Position numbers and translations under genes: made by a program. The notes under the pieces were generated by a model. That model searched no databases and had not been told where the DNA came from. It saw nothing but the letters and a program-made list of their open reading frames with translations. Positions 1 to 7,868 of a stretch of DNA of 26,650 nucleotides are shown here, in pieces. Each line of letters opens with the position of its first letter. Within the stretch, counting starts at the first letter, position 1. The DNA comes from a virus. The DNA lies in IMG/VR virus record IMGVR_UViG_3300031952_002857, positions 1 through 26,650 of that record. One strand, 5' to 3'.

Positions 1-67
1 GGCGTGCCATCCCGGGTTTTTTGTGCGTAAGACCCCCAATTTCCGAAATAGCACATGATGAGGCGGC
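1..67. other. Leader upstream of the terminase genes (possible cos side)
   Basis: This is the short non-coding stretch before the small terminase gene. A CCCGGG followed by six T (13-22) could be the end of an intrinsic terminator whose left arm lies outside the window. TGTGC (22-26) and GCACA (51-55) can pair. The segment 23-33, read on the minus strand, is GTCTTACGCAC, which matches the repeat family near the attachment site. In lambda-like phages cos lies just before the small terminase gene, so cos could be here or just upstream, but I cannot identify it. Confidence 0.35.
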
Positions 68-589
68 ATGAGTGATGATGACCGAATTCTCAGGAATCAC
101 CAGGAGGCAGCGGACGCCATTGGGATGGGTCGTGATGCTATCAGAGGCGACGCGCGCAAGAAATGGTGGCCCGGCTACCCGATGACGGTCAGGCAGCTAA
201 AAGAGCTGCGGAAATTGAATGTTGGAAAACAAGGTGGGAACCATAAGAAGCCGCCAGCCGCAAAGAATCCAGACGGAGCATACGACCCGGATCTCGATGC
301 TGCTGTCACGGGCGACTCTCCGTGGTTGGAAGAGTATCGAAAATGGAACGCGGAGTACCGCCGCATCCAGGTGTTCGAAAAGCAGGGATCGTTACTGCCA
401 AGGGACAAGACTCGCGATGCCTTAACCGAGATGGCATCGCTCATTCGCGGCTGCTGCGAAGCACTCGCAACGAGATTCGGGCAGGACGCTGCGGACTTGC
501 TGACTCAGACTCTGGATCAGGTCGAAGGAAGGATTGGAAGCCTCTGTGGTGATTGCGGCGACGGAGATATTGGAGCGGGTGGCGAATAG
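68..589 (+). CDS. Terminase small subunit (Nu1-like, putative)
   Basis: This 173-aa protein is the likely DNA-recognition subunit of the packaging terminase, which would bind near cos or pac and hand DNA to the large subunit. Residues about 10-40 (NHQEAADAIGMGRDAIRGDA, then WWPGYP) look like the winged-HTH start of Nu1-type small terminases. The middle is basic and rich in K, P and N, and residues about 105-160 look helical and may oligomerise. GAGG at 60-63 supports the ATG at 68. The 3' end overlaps the start of the large terminase gene, which suggests translational coupling. The call rests on the HTH-like N-terminus plus position directly before an unmistakable large terminase. The sequence itself is not a strong family match. 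Confidence 0.7.
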   Translation: MSDDDRILRNHQEAADAIGMGRDAIRGDARKKWWPGYPMTVRQLKELRKLNVGKQGGNHKKPPAAKNPDGAYDPDLDAAVTGDSPWLEEYRKWNAEYRRIQVFEKQGSLLPRDKTRDALTEMASLIRGCCEALATRFGQDAADLLTQTLDQVEGRIGSLCGDCGDGDIGAGGE

Positions 590-2507
590 CTCGCTACGTG
601 ACGAGCTGCGAAGCCTCTCGCGATACTGGAAGCCGCGGCGACTGCGAACCATGCGTGAGTTCGCGGAACAGGAGATTATCCTTCCGACCGGCCCGAGTAA
701 GAATTGGAAATTCAGCGTCAAGACTCAGCCATTCGCCGCGCTGTGGTTCGCTGCGGTTGAGTCAGGCAAGTGGAATCGATTCGCAGCGACAGGCTGCCAG
801 CAAAGCGGCAAGACGCTGCTCTGTTTCATTATCCCGATTCTTTATCACCTGTTCGAAATCGGGGAAACCGTGGTTGTCGGTGTGCCGAACGGAGCGATGG
901 CAAAGGACAAGTGGATCAAGGACTTGCTGCCAGTGATTATGAAGTCACAAAAGTTCAAAGCGATGCTGCCGAAAAAAGGCGCTGGCTCACAGGGCGGTTA
1001 CGCGGAGTCGATCACGTTCACGAATGGGGCCACGTTGCGGTTCATGACCGGCGGCGGTGACGATAAATCTGTCGCGGGCTTCACGACGCGCATCGTCGTC
1101 ATCACGGAAACGGACGGCATGGACGCTCCTGGCGAGACGAGCCGCGAAGCTGATCGTATCGCACAACTCGAAGGCCGCACGCGAGCATACAACAATCAAA
1201 AACGAATCTACATGGAATGCACCGTATCAATTGAAGAGGGCCGGACGTGGCAGGAGTACACGAAAGGGACTGAAAGCCGGATCGTTATGCCTTGTCCGAA
1301 GTGTTTCGAGTGGGTGTCGCTCGAACGCGATTCGCTCGTCAACTGGAAACAGGGCGAAACGATCATCCAGGCCGAGAACGGCGCGTCATATTCCTGCCCT
1401 AAATGCGGTGAATTCTGGACTGAAAACGAGCGAAAAGCGGCAAATTATCTCGCTAAACTGCTGCACCGCGGGCAAAAGATCGGCACGGATGGCGCTATCG
1501 AAGGGCCGTCCCCAGAAACGCACACGCTCGGCTTTCGATGGACGGCGGGCAATAACTTTTTGTGTGACGCTAAGCAGATCGGCGGTGAGGAGTGGACCGC
1601 CGCGCAGAGCGACCCAGACGGCAGCAAGGAAAAGGCGCTGCGGCAATTCGTGTGGGCAATTCCAAGCGAACCCGACCGCCTGGACGACACGCCGATTGAC
1701 GAAGCGATGATCCGTACGCGACAGCATGACGAGAAGCGTGGTATCCCGCCCGCCGGAACATGCCGTCTCGCCGTGGGCGTTGACGTCGGCAAGCACTATC
1801 TGCACTTCTCCGTGATTAGCGAATCTGCCGGGCCGAAATTCCCGCTGATTGATTATGGAATCCGTGACGTCATGTCCACCGACATGGATATCGACGTCGC
1901 GATTCTCAAGGCGTTGCGAGATTTCAAAACAAACATCATCGACTTCGGTTGGTTGGGAATTCATCCCGACGAAATCTGGATCGACTCAGGGTACGAACCC
2001 GAGGCGGTGTACGCATTCTGCCGCGAATCCGGCGCGAAGTATCGACCGACGAAAGGACACGGCGCGCAGCGTTGGAATTCGTCCGCCTACAGCAAGCCCG
2101 CGAAGATCGGCCCGGAAGTTCGCTTCATTGGTGAGGGCTACCATCTCTCAAAGCAGCACAAAGCAAAATTGCAACTGGTTCACATCGACGCGGACTACTG
2201 GAAAACGAAAGTTCACCAGCGATTGACCAGTCCGATTTCTACCGCCGGGGCGCTGACGTTGTTCAATTGCCCGCCCGTCGATCATTCGAAAATTGCTCGG
2301 CAACTCACGTCGGAAAAGAAGGTGGAAATCTTCGAAAAGGGCGTCGGCACGGTCACTCGCTGGGAGCAAACCTCGAAGGCCAACCACTTTTTCGATTCGA
2401 CCGCGATTGCGCTGGCCTGCCTGCGACATCTCGGGTCATCCGTCATCGTCGAAAATCACCCCGCTCCGCAGCCAGAGGGCTGGTACGCTAACCAAACGAG
2501 ACGGTAA
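546..2507 (+). CDS. Terminase large subunit (GpA family)
   Basis: This is the ATPase/nuclease motor that cuts concatemers and pumps DNA into proheads. With the start at GTG 546 it is 653 aa, a normal GpA length. Walker A is GCQQSGKT (residues 83-90). A hydrophobic strand ending ITETD (183-190) fits Walker B. Two CPKC knuckles (C250/C253 and C283/C286) form the zinc-ribbon insert common in GpA terminases. The C-terminal nuclease fold shows acidic residues in VGVDVGK (D413), WIDSGYEP (D480) and FFDSTAIA (D617). The start is uncertain: GTG 546 or 549 follow GGAAG (536-540) at good spacing, TTG 534 is too close to its purine-rich stretch, and ATG 651 lacks a ribosome site and would remove the N-terminus. 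The gene overlaps the small subunit gene by 44 bp. Confidence 0.95.
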   Translation: MVIAATEILERVANSSLRDELRSLSRYWKPRRLRTMREFAEQEIILPTGPSKNWKFSVKTQPFAALWFAAVESGKWNRFAATGCQQSGKTLLCFIIPILYHLFEIGETVVVGVPNGAMAKDKWIKDLLPVIMKSQKFKAMLPKKGAGSQGGYAESITFTNGATLRFMTGGGDDKSVAGFTTRIVVITETDGMDAPGETSREADRIAQLEGRTRAYNNQKRIYMECTVSIEEGRTWQEYTKGTESRIVMPCPKCFEWVSLERDSLVNWKQGETIIQAENGASYSCPKCGEFWTENERKAANYLAKLLHRGQKIGTDGAIEGPSPETHTLGFRWTAGNNFLCDAKQIGGEEWTAAQSDPDGSKEKALRQFVWAIPSEPDRLDDTPIDEAMIRTRQHDEKRGIPPAGTCRLAVGVDVGKHYLHFSVISESAGPKFPLIDYGIRDVMSTDMDIDVAILKALRDFKTNIIDFGWLGIHPDEIWIDSGYEPEAVYAFCRESGAKYRPTKGHGAQRWNSSAYSKPAKIGPEVRFIGEGYHLSKQHKAKLQLVHIDADYWKTKVHQRLTSPISTAGALTLFNCPPVDHSKIARQLTSEKKVEIFEKGVGTVTRWEQTSKANHFFDSTAIALACLRHLGSSVIVENHPAPQPEGWYANQTRR

Positions 2508-2801
2508 ATGATGGTCGCTGAACTCGTTTGCCCGCGCTGCAACTGCAACGACTGCGAAAGCCGCGGAATGGCTACGCGATGGGGACTGCCGGTCGAAGCG
2601 TGGGAGTGTAATTTCTGCGGACACCAGTTTGCAAAGCAAGTCGAGATGGCTCCGCAAGACAAAACCATCTGGTATCACGTCCTGCTCTGCCCTGAGTGCC
2701 GGTCTGACCAGGTGAAGACCACATCGACCCGCGGCACCACGCGGCACCACAAATGCAAGGCGTGCGAATGCACATTCAAGTCCGCCGAAAAGCGGTCCTG
2801 A
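2508..2801 (+). CDS. Double zinc-ribbon protein of unknown role
   Basis: This small cysteine-rich protein (97 aa; 96 if ATG 2511 is used) begins immediately after the terminase stop. Two four-cysteine units are visible. The first has CPRC near the N-terminus and CNFC near residue 36, with additional cysteines at about residues 13-16. The second has CPEC near 62 and CKAC near 83. Spacing and aromatic residues resemble zinc ribbons such as those of transcription factors and the terminase zinc insert. Its place between terminase and neck genes suggests a part in packaging or in transcription of late genes, but no specific function can be read from the sequence. No catalytic motif is present. Confidence 0.7.
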   Translation: MMVAELVCPRCNCNDCESRGMATRWGLPVEAWECNFCGHQFAKQVEMAPQDKTIWYHVLLCPECRSDQVKTTSTRGTTRHHKCKACECTFKSAEKRS

Positions 2802-2815
2802 AAAACTTCTCGGCA

Positions 2816-2836
2816 GGATTACAACGCTTGTAATCC
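2816..2836 (+). other. Perfect 9-bp hairpin between packaging genes
   Basis: GGATTACAA (2816-2824), triloop CGC, TTGTAATCC (2828-2836) form a perfect stem in the 75-base gap between the zinc-ribbon gene and the next CDS. No T-run follows, so it does not look like an intrinsic terminator. It could be an mRNA processing or stability element, or a protein-binding dyad. Confidence 0.5.
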
Positions 2837-2876
2837 GCATCCTGACGCGGGAACCGCTCCCGAATAGATTCGGTGA

Positions 2877-3158
2877 ATGAGCGCCGCGCTAGTCAATTCG
2901 AACGTGACCGCTGCCGTTGCTGCGATGGGATCTGGAGATTGGTCGTCTGCGATCAATTATCTGACCCAAGCGCAGGCGTATTTGGTCATCATCCCGCGTT
3001 CAAAGCAGGGTGACACGGAAATGGAATTCGACGGGGCGGGAATCAATCAACTCATCGCGCAGTGCCGGAAGAATCTCGCGGGAGCAAACGGACTCGGGGC
3101 GTCTGGCGGAATCATGCAATCCCAAAAAGTGCGTTACGTCACGGAGGCGGACTGCTGA
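2877..3158 (+). CDS. Small neck or head-tail joining protein (gpW position)
   Basis: This 93-aa protein is encoded between the large terminase and portal genes, exactly where lambda has gpW, the small protein that completes the neck. The sequence shows an alanine-rich helical N-terminal half (GSGDWSSAINYLTQAQAYL). It is followed by a short polar beta-like segment (GDTEMEFDGAGINQLIAQ) that recalls the gpW C-terminal pattern of a hydrophilic strand and then a helix. Similarity is too weak to assert homology, so the function is positional inference. The stop overlaps the portal start in TGATG, indicating translational coupling. Confidence 0.6.
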   Translation: MSAALVNSNVTAAVAAMGSGDWSSAINYLTQAQAYLVIIPRSKQGDTEMEFDGAGINQLIAQCRKNLAGANGLGASGGIMQSQKVRYVTEADC

Positions 3159-4633
3159 TGTTTGAGCGGCTGAAAAACGCCTGGGGAGCGATTCGCGGCG
3201 AAGATCCGCTAGCCATGTCGCTGCGCCGGTGGGAGGCCGCCAAGACGGATCGTCTGAACTCCGCGCATTGGGCGAACGCACACAGCAAATCGGTCAATGC
3301 CGACCTGACTTTAGACCGCGAAACACTCGTCAAGCGGTCCATGTACGAAGCGGAAAACAACCCCTTCGTGGAAGGCGTGATTCAAACGCACGTCGCCAGC
3401 GTTGTGGGGGCCGATGGTCCGACGTTGCAGGTTCAGTGCGAGGGCCACAAAAACTATAGCGACGGGCTGGAAGGTGATTGGAACGAATTCGCCAAGGCTC
3501 CCGAGATCACGGGACAGCAGTCGCTTGTCGAAGTGCTCCGCGCGAATGTGCGGCTGCTCTGGACGAACGGCGATTGGCTCATCCAGGAAGTGGAACATCC
3601 GGACGCATTGCCGGGCGAGATTTCCTACCGCTGGAATGTGATTCACCCCCGCCGCTTGAAAAATCCGCTGTCTGGATACAACCGCCGCATCATTGACGGC
3701 GTGGAGCGCGACGAACTCGGCAGGCCGATCACGTACTACATCACCGATCTCGACACCGACGAATACGGCTGGCTCAACCAGGATTTCAATTCCAAGCCGT
3801 TCAGCGCCGGAAGAGTCATCCACGATTTCAATATTCTCGAACCCGGTCAAGTGCGCGGCGTGCCGCTGCTCGCGCCGTGCCTGCAACCGATTGCCGACCT
3901 CCGCGATTACGACACAAGCGTACTCGATGCCTGCCGCCAGGCCACCGACTTCGCGGCCATCCTGACCACGAATCATCCCGACGCGAATTACGTTGCGGTC
4001 AACGAATCGACAGACATCCCCCGCCGTCGGTTATCGACCGCGCCGCCGGGCTGGCAGTTGAATCAGCTTGACCCGAAGCATCCGACCACCAACTACGTCG
4101 ATTATCGCAAGGAACGTCTCCGCGAATTGGGCCGTCCCGTCAACATGCCGTTGATGATGGTCACGCTCGATTCCGGTGACCACAACTATTCCTCCGCGCG
4201 ATTCGACGGGCAACTGTTTAACCGCGGCGTCATCTGCTTTCAGTCACGCACGGATCGCGTCCTGCTCAATCGCTCGCTTGAGCGGATTGAACGGCAAGCC
4301 ATTCTCTCGGGCCGCATTCCAAAGCGTCCGAAGAATGTCAATTTCGAATGGACCTGGACCGCCGCGCCGCACGTCGATCCGCAGAAAGAAGCTCTCGCGT
4401 GGGGGCTGCTGATTCAGATCGGGGCCGCTTCCGAATACGACGCTGCCGCCGCGATGGGGCGTGACTTCGAGCGCGTGACGGCCGCACGTAAACGAGCCAA
4501 GGAATTGCTTGAGGCCGCGGGGCTTCCCCCAACTGGCACGTTACCAATGTCTGCCGCAGAGGAATCGTTGGCCGAAACAGCAGCCACATCGGCCAAACAG
4601 ACCAGCAAGAAGAAAGCGACGGTGGGAGCGTGA
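3158..4633 (+). CDS. Portal protein (lambda B-type)
   Basis: This 491-aa protein forms the dodecameric ring at the capsid vertex through which DNA enters and leaves. The sequence has the hallmarks of the lambda-type portal family: an N-terminal arm (WEAAKTDRLNSAHWA), then NPFVEGVIQTHVASVVG, a basic and aromatic core, IHDFNILEPGQVRGVPLLAP (about residues 223-242), and ATDFAAIL for the stem helix. Length is normal for the family. ATG 3158 is chosen because GGAGG lies at 3143-3147 and it overlaps the preceding stop (TGATG). An upstream in-frame start at 3062 would run through the previous gene and has no ribosome site. The C-terminus is alanine- and lysine-rich. Confidence 0.92.
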   Translation: MFERLKNAWGAIRGEDPLAMSLRRWEAAKTDRLNSAHWANAHSKSVNADLTLDRETLVKRSMYEAENNPFVEGVIQTHVASVVGADGPTLQVQCEGHKNYSDGLEGDWNEFAKAPEITGQQSLVEVLRANVRLLWTNGDWLIQEVEHPDALPGEISYRWNVIHPRRLKNPLSGYNRRIIDGVERDELGRPITYYITDLDTDEYGWLNQDFNSKPFSAGRVIHDFNILEPGQVRGVPLLAPCLQPIADLRDYDTSVLDACRQATDFAAILTTNHPDANYVAVNESTDIPRRRLSTAPPGWQLNQLDPKHPTTNYVDYRKERLRELGRPVNMPLMMVTLDSGDHNYSSARFDGQLFNRGVICFQSRTDRVLLNRSLERIERQAILSGRIPKRPKNVNFEWTWTAAPHVDPQKEALAWGLLIQIGAASEYDAAAAMGRDFERVTAARKRAKELLEAAGLPPTGTLPMSAAEESLAETAATSAKQTSKKKATVGA

Positions 4634-6840
4634 CCATCCAGCGAATGAATCAGGAACCCGCTCGCGACCTCTGGTGTCGCGGAATTGGAATGAATCAGGA
4701 ACCCGCTCGCGACCTCTGGTGTCGCGGAATTGAATTGCGTCCCGGCACGATCAACGAGGAGGAGCGCAGCGTCGAAGCGGTGCTATCCACGGAGAACCCG
4801 GCGTCTGTTTACGACTTCGCTCGCGATGAGGTGATTGAGGAAGTGCTGGTTGCTCGCGGAGCGAAGTTCCCAACGCAACTTCCCTTGCTTGACGCGCATC
4901 AACGACAGAGTACCGCGAACGTGCTGGGGTCGATCCGCAACATCCGAGAAGAGGGAGCGGAAGTCATCGGACGGCTGTTCTTTCTGCGAGACGACGCTGC
5001 CGCCGATCGCGCGTGGAAGCTCGTCAAGGACGGACATCAACGCGACGTGTCAATCGGCTACAAGCCGGAATCATTCCAGGACATCCCCGCTGGCAAGTCT
5101 CGCAGCATCGACGGGAAAACATACACGGCGGGCAATCGCCGCAAGCGAATCACTACGTCTTACCGGATTCGAGAAGGCTCGCTGGTTCCCATCGGGGCCG
5201 ACCAGGCGGCAAAGATCCGGGCTGAAGGTCTGGCCCCCTCATTGGAGAGAAGCATGAAACCAGAAACCAGGAAGTATCTCGAATCACTGGGCTTGCGAGC
5301 GGACGCAACCGAAGATCAGGCCGTGGCCTTCCGCGACGCGCTGGGAACCGAACAGGTCACCCGCGCCGCCGCGATTGAAGAGGGGAAAGAAGTGTTCCCC
5401 CCGGTCACTCCGCCCGCCGAACCGCAACGTGGCTTGGCCCCGGTTGCTGGTCAATCTGGAATGCCGCAGGGTAATGCCAATCACGGCGATGCCATCCGCG
5501 CTGAGCGTGAACGCATCGAAGCCATTCGCGAGTTGGCTGCCGACAGCACCGACCCGGAATTGATCAAGCGGGCCATCAAGGACGAATGGACCGTGGATCG
5601 CACCGCGCGGGCCATCTTGCAGCAAGAGCGGGACTCCGCTCCGCCTGCCGCGTCCCCGTTCGCGCAGCACAATCGCAGCCGCGAAAAGGACGTCAACCGC
5701 GAAGTTCTCGCGAAGGGTTTCCGAATCCGCACCGGCGGCCGGCTGTTCGATGCGGATCTCAGCGAACAGAAGCGGAAAGATCAGGAGGCGATTGCCGAAC
5801 AGGCACACCGCTTCCGGGACATGAGTCTCGTTGACCTGGCTCGCGAGTGCTGCCGCATCGACAAGGCCCGCATCGACGGTTGCGAGCCGCAGACGCGAGA
5901 CGAGTACATTCGCGCGGCTCTCTCCACGCCGACGCTTTCCTACGTGTTCACCGATTCGGTGAATTCTCAATTGATCGGGGCTTACGAAGAGGCCGGAGAC
6001 ACGACCGACTTCTGTGAAGTGGTCGATGTGACCGACTTCAAGCCGAACACGGCGATGGCTCTCGGCAAGACGGGACAGCTCACCAAGCTGCCGCGTGGCA
6101 AGACTGCGGATCACGCGACCTTCGACGACTCGAAGGAAACCTACCGCGTACAGCGATACGCCAGGCAGTTCTCCGTCGATGAGCAGGACATGATCGACGA
6201 CAGCCACAATGCGTTTTCGTCCATTGCACCGGGCATGGGCGCGGCATCGGGCCGGATGCGTCCCGATCTCGTCTACTCGATGATCCTGGCGAATCCGACG
6301 CTCTTGGCGGATAGCTTGGCGGTGTTTCACGCCACGCACGCCAACACCGATACCAGCGCGCTGAGTTCCGCGAACCTGAAAACCGGCGTCAGCAAGATTC
6401 GCAAGCAGACGCAAAACGGAGTGAACCTCAACATCACTCCGCAGTATTTGGTCTGTGCGACCACGCTGGAATGGACCGCTCGCGAACTGCTCAACAGTGC
6501 ATCTCTCCTCATTGCCGGAACCGCCGGGAGTGTGACGGAGCGCAGCAGCAAGAACCTGATTGCAGATATCGGATTGCAGTTGCGAATGGATGCCCGTCTC
6601 GACAACGGCGTGACCGACCCCGACACCGGGGTTGCCTCCACGCCGACCACGACCGCCTGGTATCTCTTCTCGAAAGCCTTCCGCACGATTCGCGTGGCCT
6701 ACCGCGCTGGTACGGGCCGACGTCCGTCCGTGCGTGACTACCTGTTCGACAAGGGCCAATGGGGCATGGGCTGGGATATCAACTTGGACATCGGCTGTAA
6801 GTTCCTCGATTACCGAGGCTGCTACCGAGGCAACGCTTAA
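4630..6840 (+). CDS. Prohead protease / scaffold / major capsid fusion protein
   Basis: One 736-aa reading frame carries three functions. Residues about 35-190 resemble an S78-type prohead protease: His in LLDAHQR (H90) and the nucleophile Ser in RDVSIGY (S141). Residues about 209-400 are a charged, alanine- and proline-rich helical linker suited to scaffold work. Residues about 400-736 are an HK97-fold capsid protein with Mu gpT-like landmarks (NPTLLADSLAVFHATHANTD, then WYLFSK near the end). Protease-capsid fusions are known in other phages, so self-cleavage during assembly is expected. GTG 4630 overlaps the portal stop (GTGA), but ATG 4645 or 4690 are alternatives because the 5' end is a tandem duplication. 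ATG 5254 is a well-placed internal start. Confidence 0.9.
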   Translation: MTIQRMNQEPARDLWCRGIGMNQEPARDLWCRGIELRPGTINEEERSVEAVLSTENPASVYDFARDEVIEEVLVARGAKFPTQLPLLDAHQRQSTANVLGSIRNIREEGAEVIGRLFFLRDDAAADRAWKLVKDGHQRDVSIGYKPESFQDIPAGKSRSIDGKTYTAGNRRKRITTSYRIREGSLVPIGADQAAKIRAEGLAPSLERSMKPETRKYLESLGLRADATEDQAVAFRDALGTEQVTRAAAIEEGKEVFPPVTPPAEPQRGLAPVAGQSGMPQGNANHGDAIRAERERIEAIRELAADSTDPELIKRAIKDEWTVDRTARAILQQERDSAPPAASPFAQHNRSREKDVNREVLAKGFRIRTGGRLFDADLSEQKRKDQEAIAEQAHRFRDMSLVDLARECCRIDKARIDGCEPQTRDEYIRAALSTPTLSYVFTDSVNSQLIGAYEEAGDTTDFCEVVDVTDFKPNTAMALGKTGQLTKLPRGKTADHATFDDSKETYRVQRYARQFSVDEQDMIDDSHNAFSSIAPGMGAASGRMRPDLVYSMILANPTLLADSLAVFHATHANTDTSALSSANLKTGVSKIRKQTQNGVNLNITPQYLVCATTLEWTARELLNSASLLIAGTAGSVTERSSKNLIADIGLQLRMDARLDNGVTDPDTGVASTPTTTAWYLFSKAFRTIRVAYRAGTGRRPSVRDYLFDKGQWGMGWDINLDIGCKFLDYRGCYRGNA
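4643..4732 (+). repeat. Perfect 45-bp tandem duplication at the 5' end of the protease-capsid gene
   Basis: Positions 4643-4687 and 4688-4732 are identical over 45 bp, and each flank differs at once. The unit is 15 codons, so the frame is kept and the peptide MNQEPARDLWCRGI appears twice. Each copy carries its own ATG (4645 and 4690). Absence of any mismatch points to a very recent duplication, or an assembly slip. Confidence 0.95.
5254..6840 (+). CDS. Internal-start product: scaffold plus major capsid (nested gene)
   Basis: ATG 5254 lies inside the fusion gene, in frame, and is preceded by GGAGAG (5244-5249) at ideal spacing. This is a better ribosome site than that of the full-length gene. 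Translation from it gives a 528-aa protein starting MKPETRKYLESLGLRADAT, which reads like a natural N-terminus of a scaffold-capsid polypeptide, without the protease. This parallels lambda C/Nu3, where scaffold is made from an internal start in the protease gene, except that here the nested product would also include the capsid. It would let the phage make many capsid subunits per protease. The inference rests on sequence only. Confidence 0.6.
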   Translation: MKPETRKYLESLGLRADATEDQAVAFRDALGTEQVTRAAAIEEGKEVFPPVTPPAEPQRGLAPVAGQSGMPQGNANHGDAIRAERERIEAIRELAADSTDPELIKRAIKDEWTVDRTARAILQQERDSAPPAASPFAQHNRSREKDVNREVLAKGFRIRTGGRLFDADLSEQKRKDQEAIAEQAHRFRDMSLVDLARECCRIDKARIDGCEPQTRDEYIRAALSTPTLSYVFTDSVNSQLIGAYEEAGDTTDFCEVVDVTDFKPNTAMALGKTGQLTKLPRGKTADHATFDDSKETYRVQRYARQFSVDEQDMIDDSHNAFSSIAPGMGAASGRMRPDLVYSMILANPTLLADSLAVFHATHANTDTSALSSANLKTGVSKIRKQTQNGVNLNITPQYLVCATTLEWTARELLNSASLLIAGTAGSVTERSSKNLIADIGLQLRMDARLDNGVTDPDTGVASTPTTTAWYLFSKAFRTIRVAYRAGTGRRPSVRDYLFDKGQWGMGWDINLDIGCKFLDYRGCYRGNA

Positions 6841-6894
6841 TCACGTCCGCCAGAAGCGGGTTTTCCAAACACAACTTTTCTCGGAGACGAAATC

Positions 6895-7866
6895 ATGGCG
6901 GAAGCGATTTACAAAAACGTGAGCAAGGAGCGAAAGCTCACTGCCGTTGCGGCGGTTGCCGCTGGCGAGATTTGGCAGTTGCCGGATGGCCGTGCAGCGG
7001 TGCAGCAATGCGCCACCGGCGTCAGCGCTGGAGATCCAGCGACGTTCTACACAAAAGGAATGTGGACCGTCGCCAAGACGGCCACGATGGTCATCCTTGA
7101 CGGCATGCCCGTGTTTTGGGACGTGTCGGCCAGCAAGTGCCATTACAAGAAAGTCAACGACAAGGACTTCTTCCTTGGTACTGCGGTTGGCGATGCGGCC
7201 AGTGCTGCGACCACGATGGACGTGAATATCAACGTCCAGCCCGTATGGGATATCGACTTCAACCGCGACGGCCTCTTGTCTGTTCCGACAGGAACGCAGG
7301 CCGTTGGTGCGTTCGGATACCCCAAGACGTTCGGCGGTGCTCGCTCGCTGGCTCTCACGGCCACGAACGAAGCGCAGTGCGTTGACATGCTGACGGTTGA
7401 CCGCTTCGACAAGGGCGCGAACGCCATCGCCCGATTCATTTTCCGGCTGGGAACGAACGGTTCCACGTCGGACGTGGATATCAATTTCGGTATCGCGAAT
7501 GGAACGAGCACTTCGGATGCCGACGCCATCACGGAACACGTTCTGTTGCACATCGACGGCGGAACGCTGACGATTCTGGCGCAGTCAAAGGACGGCACGA
7601 CCACGAACGCTGCGGCCACGACCGGCGTCTCAGCTACGGCTGCGGCTGCTGTTGCGGATCGTGTTGAATTGTGGATCGACACCCGCAACCCGGCGGACGT
7701 TGGCCTGTATGTCAACTCCGCTCGCGTCATCTCCGGCACGGCATTCAGGATCGATGGTGCCACCGGGCCGTTCGGCTTGCTTGCTCACGTCGAGAAGATT
7801 TCCGGCACAGCAACGGCTGGCCCGATTTACGTTGACGCGATGCAGGCCCACTACGCGGAGCAGTAA
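6895..7866 (+). CDS. Capsid decoration (DUF2190-like) protein with C-terminal beta-sandwich domain
   Basis: This 323-aa protein follows the capsid gene and probably binds the outside of the shell. Residues about 1-105 have the pattern of DUF2190 capsid-cement proteins: AGEIWQLPDGRAAVQQ, GDPATFYTKG, LDGMPVFWDVSASKCHYK, FFLGTAVGDA. Residues about 125-323 are an unrelated serine-, threonine- and glycine-rich stretch with alternating hydrophobic strands (HVLLHIDGGTLTILAQ, RVELWIDTRNPADVGLYVN, FGLLAHVEKI). This resembles a concanavalin/LamG-like jelly roll. The extra domain would be displayed on the capsid and could bind glycans. CGGAG at 6882-6886 precedes ATG 6895. Confidence 0.7.
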   Translation: MAEAIYKNVSKERKLTAVAAVAAGEIWQLPDGRAAVQQCATGVSAGDPATFYTKGMWTVAKTATMVILDGMPVFWDVSASKCHYKKVNDKDFFLGTAVGDAASAATTMDVNINVQPVWDIDFNRDGLLSVPTGTQAVGAFGYPKTFGGARSLALTATNEAQCVDMLTVDRFDKGANAIARFIFRLGTNGSTSDVDINFGIANGTSTSDADAITEHVLLHIDGGTLTILAQSKDGTTTNAAATTGVSATAAAAVADRVELWIDTRNPADVGLYVNSARVISGTAFRIDGATGPFGLLAHVEKISGTATAGPIYVDAMQAHYAEQ

Positions 7867-7868
7867 CA

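Noticed and set aside
5284-6759. Long 491-codon open frame on the minus strand under the capsid gene
   Set aside because: It mirrors the codon pattern of the strongly supported capsid frame on the other strand, is rich in arginine, histidine and glycine without domain-like order, and has no ribosome site.
6847-6864. Weak hairpin CCGC/GCGG plus TTTT after the capsid gene
   Set aside because: The stem is only four pairs, and capsid and decoration genes are expected to be co-transcribed, so this is insufficient for a terminator.
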